Assembly (NCBI RefSeq): GCF_001949145.1
Contig: NW_019091373.1
Coordinates: 1,553,566 to 1,617,565 of the forward strand
Length of the DNA stretch: 64,000 nucleotides
Direction of reading: 5' to 3'
From: Acanthaster planci
Lineage: Eukaryota > Echinodermata > Asteroidea > Valvatida > Acanthasteridae
The position numbers and the translations under genes are program-made. Below are positions 24,101 through 36,100 of the stretch, piece by piece. Numbering within the stretch: position 1 is the first letter of the stretch; every line of letters starts with the position of its first letter. The notes under the pieces were generated by a model. The model ran no database searches and was not told where the DNA came from. It saw only the letters and a list, made by a program, of their open reading frames with translations.

Positions 24101-27100
24101 AAACACATAAACTGAGCAGTGTCTTCTCTGATTGACTCAACGATCTTGTGGTCCTGGCATTTCATAATGCAAATATGAAACAGCAAGTCTTATCAGGTTC
24201 CCCTGCACAACCGGCGTTAGCTCACAAAGTTGCCCAGATACATTTTTAAGCTGTCCTGAGACAATGGGCCACTTCTAAACCCTGAGTGGGTCCAGTAAGT
24301 GATTATAATCAAGTGGAAAATAGGCAGGCAAATTCTATCTTAAATTCTCAGGGAAAAAATCTGGCATGGTACAGGTTCTTGAGATCTCAACAAAGTCCAG
24401 AAAGATCTTGGTGCCTGATCTATTTCAGTCCATTTTACTGTTGTAATAACCAAATCTACAACTCAACTCTGAACTGGAATCTTCCCAAAGCGGCAAACTT
24501 AAAGCAAAACAAACGCAGTAAACAAAAACATAACGGAAAACAAATCAAAGTAAACAAGCCAATACTTCTGCTGCGACTGGTTCCGGTTCACTTGCTGGTT
24601 CTTCTGAAGCAGGCTGGGATGTCTCCTCGGGTTTCTCCTCTGGCTGTAATAAACAAAAAATGTTACATACAGTAACGATGAGAAGCGCAACTCAATACAC
24701 TCATATTGCAAGCAGATCATGCAGCATGCACGGTTAGTAAGTGTGCTTGTTAGGTACAGCTAATGGGATGGCTTAAATGATCAGCATCTGCTCAGAAATT
24801 CTGTGCATAAATTCTGCAGCAACTTCTGTAAATTTCTGTCTTACCGTGGAAATGCTATTAAAGTAGTGGACACACATGCATCCCACAATTCAGTTCTACG
24901 GTGACAAGTGAAAGCACAGGTTTTGCAAGACGAAAAGAGGCAACTACTCATGATCAATTTTTTTAGTTTAATGAGATCTTTAAGAAATTCAGGCAGACAA
25001 CTTCATGTACCAATGATTTACAATAATCACAAAAAACACTGCAACAACTGTGCTTAAGGAATCACTTATACTGGACAGTCTTCTGAAAGGGTCTTCTCTG
25101 ATTCAAATGGCACACTGCCATAATGTCACCTTATTCATCAACATGCAACAAGGATGCGTGATGCATGGGCCTTATGGTTACCAACCCTATCACTGACAGC
25201 AGAAAACAATTGGGCCAGGGCCTGCCCACCTGGAATGTGATTGGCATTCCTAATTATCCCATAGACAAGTGCAGTCTCCTTCATTTGTGCTAATCGTCAG
25301 CTTTATGTGCTTGTAATGTGTTGAATAACTTGACTTGATTATGGCCTCTCAACTGACTTTCCCCAGAGACATAGTGTACACTGTGCTGAGAATCTTCAGC
25401 CACATAATTTCACTTTCTTACAATGCCATCTGATACATAAATTGGGGTATCTTGGCAATAATTCTAGGTCTTCTGTAAAAAAAATTGATAAACTAACATT
25501 CTTCATTACTTTTGAGCTATACAACTTTGCAGAGAACTCTGGTCTACTGAGGGCCAGATAACGGTCATACTAGGACAATTGACTCAAGAAACAGAACAAT
25601 GTGACCCATACCAATGATGCATGTCTCGTGCTCAGGACTTTGACTAGGTCCATCCTCCGTTACATCAAGGTACCGGTAGCAATAATGTAGTTTTTTATTC
25701 CTATTTTAATGCAAGCAACTTGTAACTGGGATTGGGCAAGTACCAAATTGCTTGTGACTTGCACCAAACTGATTTGAAATTGTCATGTGCCCGGCAAAAG
25801 GTCGTAAATGCGCTTACGCCCTTTTGCACGGGCGCATGATCACAGTAGAGAAAATGTTCCCATGTCCACAGGACTTGGCACATTGTAAAAAGCCTTGACA
25901 CTATGCAGGTATGCAGGTACATGACTGCGTTATTACATATCTTGAGTTTTCTGAACCATTCAGTTCATCAGTATTAAACTATCGGTATTTTAAATTGTTA
26001 AATATTGAGTACATGCATTCACTCACAGCAAGCTCATGACTGAATTCTGCCCTTTCCACACCGTTGTTTCTCGACGGTATCAAAGCACAGTTCAACATCG
26101 GCATTATTACACATGCATTATGCACAGTCTTTCCCTGGCATCTTGGTGTTGTTTGAGTATGATTTGCATCAGGGTCTATGCAAAGAAAGACATTACTGTT
26201 TGGAACCAAAACCAAGTGTGGGCATTTTTAAAAGTTTGTGAGCCAGCATAAGTTCTCAACTCTGGCAACACCAATGGTAATATGCTCAGGGCAGTTCCAG
26301 ATCATGCAAGAGTGAACATGCAAATAAAACCGACAACAACCGACCGACCAAACCCTGTGACTCTTCAACAAAGTGCCTTATTGCGTCTGATACATATAGT
26401 CAAGTCTTATACACAAGCAGGTTTTGAGGGGGATGTTCGGTGTTGGATATATATATTATACTTGTGTTGTTTCAGACGGTTCCACTGTACTCTCTGCAGA
26501 CTCCTCACCCGGTGCCTCCTGGGGTTCGGTGATAGTCAGGGGTTCCTGGGCCTGCATCACACATGGCACCATGCCAAGAAACAACATACAAACCAAAACC
26601 CATGAGTACTTTCATTCAAACTTGTCTGCTGAATTCTGGGTTTGATCGACACCGAAGTCACTAAATGGAATTGGTCTATAGGCTGACATCGAATGTACGT
26701 GTATGTACCTAATTATCTGGCAGCACATCTTTCCTAGTTACCTGTCAGTCATTTCGATTTAATAGTGGCGCCTATTTTCCTGGATACAGTACCTGTCAGC
26801 CGGGGTGAACACTAATACCTTTCCACCACAAGTTTCTGGGGTTCCTTACGGAACTCTTATCCAGTACACAGGACCTACCGCTTAGTGTCCCACTTCATGG
26901 GATGTGACCCTCATGGCTGCTTGCAGAGGGTGCCCTCGATCCTGCACTGAACTAGCATGTGCCAATCTTGGCAAACAGATCCAGCCAGCAATGTGCGGTA
27001 TGGCCTCCCTCCAAGAATTACAGACAGTCAATCATGATTCCCTTCTGTAAAGGACCATTTTGCTCTGGACCAATATCCGCAACACCTCGTCAGTAATTTA

Positions 27101-30100
27101 ATATAGTTTATACATTGCAGCCAAACAAGATAAATGTGACTATCCAGCAAAAAAAAAGGCCAGTTCTCTTCAGAGTAAGTACCCAAATGGCCAACCAGCT
27201 TGCATCTTTCCTTCAAACAGCCATACCATATAGGCTGCTGTCTACTGAAAAAAAAAAAGTCACGAAATGGTCATCCTGCCAATGCGCAGAAAGTTTGCGG
27301 GCACTGAGTCAGCCCCAGACTGCCTATTAATGTAACCACAACAGGTGAAATGTAGGGAAGCCAAAACACAGGCAGCCATACCCCAATTCCCTCTTAAAAA
27401 AGCCAGCCAGCAAGCCAGCTTTCCAACAAAATAGCCTTGAAAAAGTGATCCAGTGGCCAAACGAGCAACCATTCCAATCAGTAAAAACAGCCATGCAAAT
27501 TATCTGATCGTCCGTAGGACAAACTCAACTGAAAAGTTGATTTGAAAATCCCTTCATGAAGTACATGTATTTGTCAATACAGAACATGCATAACACCAAA
27601 AGCTAACAAATCATGCATGTACTTGTGCTTGTTCAGGGGCCACCTCCTCCTTCTTAATATCCTCTGACTGAACACCCTCTGTTGAAGATTGTTCTTCAGT
27701 TTCCGCAGATTTTTCCTAATCAAGTAAAATGACGTGCATTGGAAAACTAATAAAAATTTGCAGACATGATGACCAAAATTCCACGTATTCCCTCAAATAT
27801 GAACCCTTATAACCACATTCAACTCTGAAAAGAAAAATACACTGATTAAAAATCAGACATAAAAAAATAACATGAGGATACATAAAAAGCATGCAAAGCA
27901 ACTGAAAATGTGTACTTGTGCTGGTTCAGGGGGTGCTTGAGCAGGTTCAGGGGCCTCTTGTTGCGTTTGACTTTCTGCTGGTTCAGGGGCCACTGCCTCT
28001 TGAGCCTCAGCCTCTGCAGGTCTCTCTTCCTAATAGTGTCAAACATAAACATTCAAGCATGCAGATGTGTCAATCGTGAGGTAAGCAAATAAATAAGTTA
28101 GTAAATTGTGAGGTAAGCATATGAATAAGTTAGTAAATTGTGAGGTAAGCATATAAATAAGTTAGTAAATTGTGAGGTAAGCAAATAAATAAGTTAGCCA
28201 AAAGGAATCTTGTCCTCAGAGTGTCAAATTGTCAATCTTTCTGTAATCTTAGTTTTTTGTACCAGGGCTTGTGCCTGAATTTTTACTCAAATGGTTAAAG
28301 GAAAAAAAAAAATTATGTTGCATTTTCTAAGCCCTCGCACAATTTCAGCCTGCTTGTAATACTACAAGCGAAATAAGTATTTGGGGGTCACGGGTGCTGC
28401 ACATCAAAATCCTGCAGCAGTGTGAAAGCTGACCATGCAAGCACTATCCAATCAAAAGTACTGAATGACTGAAATTCAACATGCGCGTATTGGCAAAGGG
28501 ACCAACATGAAACATGCATATGCCTGGTACTGGCGCAGGGACCCAAATGAAACGACAATGAAATTATCGAGAGATTGACTTTTTACTGTTGGAAAACAGC
28601 AACTTTCAAACAATGGCCATTTACAGGAGCAGCTTCTTGTATGCATGTATATCTCGCACTAAGTGGGTGGAGTATTAATTTATATTCAGGGTAATTAGGA
28701 TGCAAATTAGGATGCAAATTAGTTTACATATACAAAATATGAATGCCAGGTCATTAATCAGTACTTGTGCCTCAGCAGGGACCTCCTCTTGTTTACTTTC
28801 TACTGGTTCAGGGGCCACCTCTTTACTGTCTGCTGTTTCTGTGATTTGCTCTTCTTTTGTTTCTGCTGGTTCAGTAGGAGCAGGCTCTTCTTTACTTTCT
28901 GCTGGTTCAGGGGCCACCTCTTTACTTTCTGCCTGCTCATTGGCCACTTCTGTGGTTTCTGCTGGTTTAGGGGCCTCTGCCTCTTTGTTTTCAGCTGGTT
29001 CAGGGGCCACCTCTGTTACAGTTTCTGATTTGGTAGTTTCAACTTCAGACTGCAAAAAAAGTGTTTTTAGGGGGAGAATGCAAAAGCCAAAAAGCTTAGA
29101 TGGGGCAAAGAAAAGTCAACAGAATACCTCTGAAGCAAAATAAATAGCTGTGATAGGGTCTCGAAGAGGTTGCGGTTGGCATGTGAGAACATGACCATGA
29201 TTAAAATCAACTCCACTCACTGAAGGGCAATTATCTCACATTCTCAATATCTTGTTTTCTAAACCTGGCCCCTATCTATCAGACATTTCACGTGTAGAAT
29301 TTCAGACTTCCCCTGAGTGTGTGATTCTTTTTGTGTTTATACTCAAGTTTGTAAACTGGTAATCAAAATTGGGTCTTGCCCAACATTTTCTTCTATGGAT
29401 TGCTGAAATTATTAGACAACCAGCCAACCAACAGGGAAAGTATGTTGCAAGATTAACCACGATATTACAAGGAAAACGTCAGACATGAACTGGGCCTCCT
29501 TATGAAACTGCACTGAAAAAGTTATTGGCAATCACATGAATTTTTGATGACGCATCTTCCATGTGTAGTCAATCTTGGCATTAAGCCACAACTCCTATCG
29601 GATTGGGAACATGTGACCATCCTAAACATTCTTTGAGTGGAGAATATTCCATGCCCAGTGACCTGAACCACCCATTGTCTATGAGATCTACACCCCTGTG
29701 TTGATTCTAAGGCCTTTGCCAGAACGGTCGTCTGTGCACGTACAATATAATTGAAGCTGTTTTGGAAGAAGTCCCAAGCGTTACAGGTTGATCCCACACA
29801 GGACAAGACCCATTTTATTTGGATCAAGTCTGTGAAATTCTTCTGAAAGCTAGAGCACCTCCCCCCCCCTTGCAAGGGCTGCACAGACAGACTGGAAATT
29901 TGAAACTGAGGAGGTGACATTTACCGCAGACAGGGCAGGCCAGGGCTTGGGTTTCTCTCAAGTTTTGCCGGAGTGAGTCGGCTGATAAATCAAGAAACCA
30001 GTGGGGGAACCATGTGGCTACATTTATTCCCATACCCCATTCATCACTCGATACCTTGGTATTACCTGAATGATGTTAATGGTACTAGCAGCAATTCCAG

Positions 30101-33100
30101 ATGTACTTGAACTTTGTTCATGTGCAAGCATCATTCCCCAAAATGTAAAATTGAAACCCTCTGCATCAACATGATGTGGTTAAAACAATGCATATTTTTC
30201 AACAGGTCCTAACAAGCAAAACAAAGAAATCTGCTGGCAAAAAGGGCAGGTGCAATTTCTAATAACTCCCGATATCTGTTGAACATTATGTTCAGCTCAA
30301 CCGAAACAACAGATCTAAACCTTGATTCCACTGATTGTGCAGGCAGATGCTCAAGTTCAAATGAACAAGTCAACACGACATGTTTATCCACACAATGATT
30401 ACGAACATCTGTTACAGTATCTCACGATTTCTTCCCTCTTCTTGCAGCAGACAGTGTGTTAAAGGAATCAACGCTTGCATCCCTCGATAATCACATTCAG
30501 AGCTGTGCAACACATGAGTATGTACATGCAGTGGCAGGAGAAGTAGAGCACAGTCTGTCACTTTGCCCTGTTTTATCAGATGGCCATATATGGAGACCTT
30601 GCTACATGTACAGGCCAGGCCTACCTGAACACCCTCGGCAAGGGAGGGAGCACACATATTTGTGGTTGCAATAAATTCACATTTTTATGCAAAGGTGGAC
30701 CCCAAATATGTAGTGGCCCTTAAAGGAGTCAATGTGAACATTTAATCTAAGGTTAACTTTTATACAATGGAAACGAAACTAGGACTGAATGGATCTCCAC
30801 AAAAATGAAAAAACAAACAAGGCAAAAACAAAGAAAATCAGTTGGAACTGGAAAAGAAAAAAGTTGTGTTGTTCAGGATGGGTGCTCTGTCCAGCGCCTG
30901 GACAATCGCCATGCTGTACCTTCTGTTCTTCTGTTTGTCTAGACTCCTCCCCAGCCGCTGGTGTGGGTTCTGCAGCAGCAGCTTCCTTACTGTCTTCTGT
31001 GCCTTCTTTAGTCTCTGCAGGAGTAGTGGCTGCTGCAGGCTCTTCTGTCTTGGTCTCAGCACCGGTTGGGCTCTCATTCTGAGAAGAAAAACAAGAGAGA
31101 TATTTACTGGACAGCTCAGCCAAATCAATGAGTCCAATGGAGGTTGCTCATATGCTGCTCATCTCAAACTACATGCAGGCCAACATTTGATTTGCAGTGT
31201 GACATCGGAAATTAAAAAATGTCTGGGTGCACTTTTTGTGCAACTTTATATTCTTCAACATATGAAAACTATTTTGCATCATTTTGTTTGTTAAGTGCAC
31301 TGAAAACATTAAATTGGCCACTTTTTTGGGGGGGGGGACAAGTCGGACAACTGAACGTGCTGTTGTAATGTCATTCAGGGAAGGCAAGGTTTATCTGCTC
31401 AAACTGAAAACCCAACTTTGTTAATTGAAAACACTTCTAAGAAATGGTACAGGTAGCTTACTCAAAAAATTAATCATCATTGAAAACGAGCTTACCAGCA
31501 AAAAAAAAGAATACCAGCATTTTTTTGTGCACAAAACAAAGAAACAATGAGGTTTTTGCCAAGAATGGCATTCACAGTTTTACTCATGAACATGGAATCT
31601 TGCATTTGATGAATATCAAATAAGCATCAAACTACCTTTTTAGATAGCAGAAAACATAATTGAAAACACAATTAACTGAAACATCAGAGTGCATTTTCAG
31701 GGGTTGTACTAGTCTTGGTTCAAGACGTCCTTAGCGCGGTGGTGTATTAGATACCGGTACTCATAGCGATGCATCTCTTTCTTTAGTAATTAACTGATCT
31801 CAAGAGGGTGCTTTACACCTCTGACCCGACCAGCCATGCACAGGCAGTTCATCTACAAGTCAGGTTTGTGAACATGTTTGGAATGCCCTCTGCTTGTGAT
31901 TTGGGGTGTGTGAGGGTGAGTGATTTGATGATAGCAGGCATGCCAGGCGGTCCTGCAGTGTGAACACACTGCTAAGGTCTTGTACCCGTAGGAGAAAAAA
32001 ATGCGTTACCAAGACCCTTTAATGGCATTCAAGGATTGGCCCTACATTAACCTCCGCCTACTATGACACAGCTGAGGGGTAATTTGTGAAGAATTGGCTA
32101 CTATTGGCTACATACACGTACATTTACATATTTGTGCATGATCACACGTTAACTATAAAAGGATTACAATTATTTACATGTAGTTTAAATTACATACGTA
32201 TAGGACATTAACTGTTTGAGGGTGTGTTTAAGATATTTCTACACTTTCAGGTATTTTTTACACCCTGAAACCAAAACTCCACATGTATGGCGAAGTAGGA
32301 AGTGAGCAATACATTTTCTATCGATTGTCTAAGAGACCATTGAACCAAGTGGAAATGTGATTCATTACGATGTGCAATGTACAGATATACTGGTACATGT
32401 ATGTTTCACCAACTCATTTGAAGTCAGTCTATGGAAGAAGACTTCACAAAATCTGACTCATAACTTAAGTAACTATGGAGTGACTGGGAAAGCAGAATGA
32501 GCAAGTACCCCTACATATGGTGAGCACCTACAGAGGAAACATTTCCAGAAGACCAGAATACTTCAATTAATTATGCCACGATATCTTTTAGTTTGTGAAC
32601 TGCTGCAGGTAAAACTTGTAGTGATCAACTAAGAAATCAAAGTTTTATGAAAAAAAGCTGTAATTCTGCTAAGATATGGTTAAGACAACAAAGACATCAC
32701 ATGTACATGTAGGAGTTTTCCAATTTTTCACTCAGAATCAAGCAATGTTAAGGCCAGGTTATTAACAAACAGTAAACGCTCAGAGGCATCCGAAAGATTT
32801 AGGCTTAAAGAGAAAAAACAAGGACAAGTTTTCTGAAATTAATAGAAGCAACAAGGAAGCACAGCAATTTTATGGAACAAGTTGGTGTCAGAAATTTTTG
32901 TTCAGGAATTTGTCCAGATTTTAAGTGGACTGAACATACTGTATATGTCATAGGGTGCACCAATGGGTGTCCCACTAAGACAGCAATGAGGAAAGAGAGG
33001 TTGATCCCAGACCAACTGACCACCTCAGGAGATAGGAATCACAGTACGTTTGTGTACAGTTGCATTCCTTCAATATTGATCATTCTGAAAGACATTTTTC

Positions 33101-36100
33101 CTGTGTGTGTGTGTGTGCTAACCTTACATACCTACATGTACTTGTGTGGACTTGTGAACAAAAAATGTTACACATGTCCACAGGACGTTTCCCCTTCTCT
33201 GAAAAAGAGGTTTAGAGGCATTTTCGGGTTGGGGTCGTCGTTGTAAAAGGAAGAGGAATAGTCAAGGAAACCTTGTACAAAAAGCCAGCTGAAAATCATA
33301 TTCCCAGTTCAAGAAAAACTAGTATTTTCACTGAGTTTTCTCAACTGCATGAAAAGAAAGGAATGTCCACACTAGGTATGTAAGGTTGGGTGTGTGTGTA
33401 TTTTGCTTTAGGTTTTTCGAACTAACAATCACAATAACACACATGATTAAATCTTTTTGCAAAACAACAAAGAACACAAACATTGCAAACTCAACCTTTG
33501 AGTCTTTAAGAAGCAGAATAATGTGGATTATTCCCCCTTTCCAACGGTTATATACATTGCTTGTACACATATATACACGTGTATTCAACTGTGTTTTACA
33601 ACTGCTTATTAGATTAAACAACATATAATGCCAAATACTGCAGTTAACTTCACAGGCAGTATCATCAACAACATGTACAGGAATGCTTAAAACCTTCCCA
33701 AACTTTGAATTGTCAAATCCCTTCACAAAATTGATTCATTTGAGTAGACTACGGGTACTTGAGAGGGATGGTTAATCATGGTTAACGATGGCCCAGCATT
33801 CCTAAACAAACATGGTGCACTGGATCAGTTACCAGTATGTGAATAACACAAGTACCAACACAGCAGCTTAACTGATGTTCAAGACTCTCTCAGTAAACCA
33901 CATGTATTAAAAAATTTAATCTCAGACAACCCCCGACATAAACCCCGGCCTACCACTTTACAGCTTTCAAAAATATCACTAACACACCCACAGTGCCAAA
34001 ATAAGGAACAATAAACCGTACAGCTGACAGATGATAGCTAAACCATACAGCAAGGATCGCTCCTCTCCCTAACCACTGACAGATCTGCTGCTAGGATGGG
34101 TCATCACCCTTTGTTATTCTTGAAGTTTCACTGTGTGTACAGCTGAATTGAACCATAACTGATACACATGGCATACTGAAAAGGCCCCCCCCTGCCAACC
34201 CCAATTTGTCCCATCCACAAGAAGTCCCACTTTCTCACAGTTGAGGACTATCGAAGAATTCCACGCGACACAAAACTTACGGGACACGAATCCAAAGGCA
34301 CAGCTCAGTCTGTTTCTCCATTAATTTGATTTGTCACCCCTTTGCCCCAGGAATGTGTGGGCTTTTTTGCCTCCCTCCTCTCACGACCCCTTGTCATTCT
34401 CGCAAAGGTTACGCTCGGACGAGTCTGTACTCCTCCAGTTACTTTCTGCATTTGGCACCTATGGATGTACCCGTGAAGCCAAAGTGAGTCAATCAGCACA
34501 TGGAGGAAATTTATACCACCTAAACGACCTCCCCTGAACAGAGAGCAAGCTGAATAAAATGTAGACGTGTTTTCTTGATTTGATCGTCGACACAATACTG
34601 TGGTCGGACGGCAGTGTCATGTGACTCCATTAATTACCTTACCTGTTTGCCAACTCACGCCATACAAAGAATCTGATTGCAATTTACATTAACCTGATGG
34701 CTGTCACACCACAGGAATGCCTAACACTTTCAAGTTGAATTCAAAATCTTCAGTTAGCTGTCTACACTGTGTACAGGCTGGATATAGACCACTTCCCAAT
34801 CTTCAAGTTCAACAAGCAAAATCCTGCCCAGGCAACAAACTTCATCTGGCCTAACAAGGCTTTCAATACATGTACACAATATCCATAAAGCCATTGCTTT
34901 CACGTCTTCCTGCTACAATAGCAGTTTTAAGTTTTCCTTTTACTGATGTGGTGTACTGTACATGTCATTGTAATTGTACATGTATATGCAGTGCTGTCTG
35001 AAAGCTTGTGAGAAAAAAACCAAGCTTAAACTTGAGAGGGATTCACACTCTGGATCTCTTACTGATGCATACATTACATACCTGTAACCAATAAGTTACC
35101 AGGGTCAGAAAGCCAGTTCATATCCAGTGTACATGTAGAACTGGTTACAGCTGCCAGTGAATTTTGATAGAACTGACAGCGCTGGAATTTATGCGACTAC
35201 CAGGTACATGTAAATGCTCCAGGTACATCTATTTCTGTGTCTGATGCATTCAATGTTTCGAATGAATGCTGCGATTTCTTACCTACTGCACCACCCACTG
35301 GAATTGAAATAAAGAGGTGCAATACCGGTACATGCACCTAGCCCCTCCGATAAAAAAAAGTCGATAATTTTGGGGTTATAGACAAATCCAGGTATCTCCT
35401 TGTTTCCCCTAAAGGGGAGAGGGGGTATTTTTGTAATATTACTTTCTGCATTTCATTTGCAAGTACTGGTACATACCTGTATGCAGAAAGTACAAGTTGT
35501 GCAGGTAACTTCATCTAATTAATCACAAAAACAAATTTAAACAGATGGACAAGTATGTACATCTAAAAGGCAACATGTACAGATGTGACAAGTGTTTTTC
35601 AGTTTTTGTACTTGTGCACCAAATATACATTTAATGCATCAGGAAATACACTGACAAGTAAACAAGTACCCATGCTGTAAGTTACTACAATTTGTCATAA
35701 GTACATGTACATGTAGTCCTGAAGTCCAAAGAACAATGATTTAAAGAAACCTGCATCCCCTGGTGTACAAGTCAGCTGTAAGCAACACACCCAGCAGAAA
35801 TGATATGATGATCGTAATTACCGCAAGCCTCCCACAACTTACATCGCCCTGTTCTTTGTGCTTGACTTTTGCCTCCAATATCTCCACCCGCCGATTCAAG
35901 GTGCCAATCGCCGCCCAAATGGCATTCAAGGTATCCTGCACTTGTGCTTCTGTTGGCATGGTGACAACACAGTTGCACGTAGAGTGTGTGGAGCCTTCTT
36001 CCTGGCAATGGCAAGAGCAAGCGTATCCCAAAATACTACCAGTAAAAACTACCGACGAAAGAGTTGAGTTGTTTTGTTCCCACGGCAGAGAGGGAAAGAC

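Noticed and set aside
31080-34500. Search for further acidic exons between BASP1-like exons 2 and 3
   Set aside because: No in-phase Glu/Ala/Pro-rich stretch with acceptor and donor was found; the 34305-34595 frame is Arg/Cys-rich and unlike the series.
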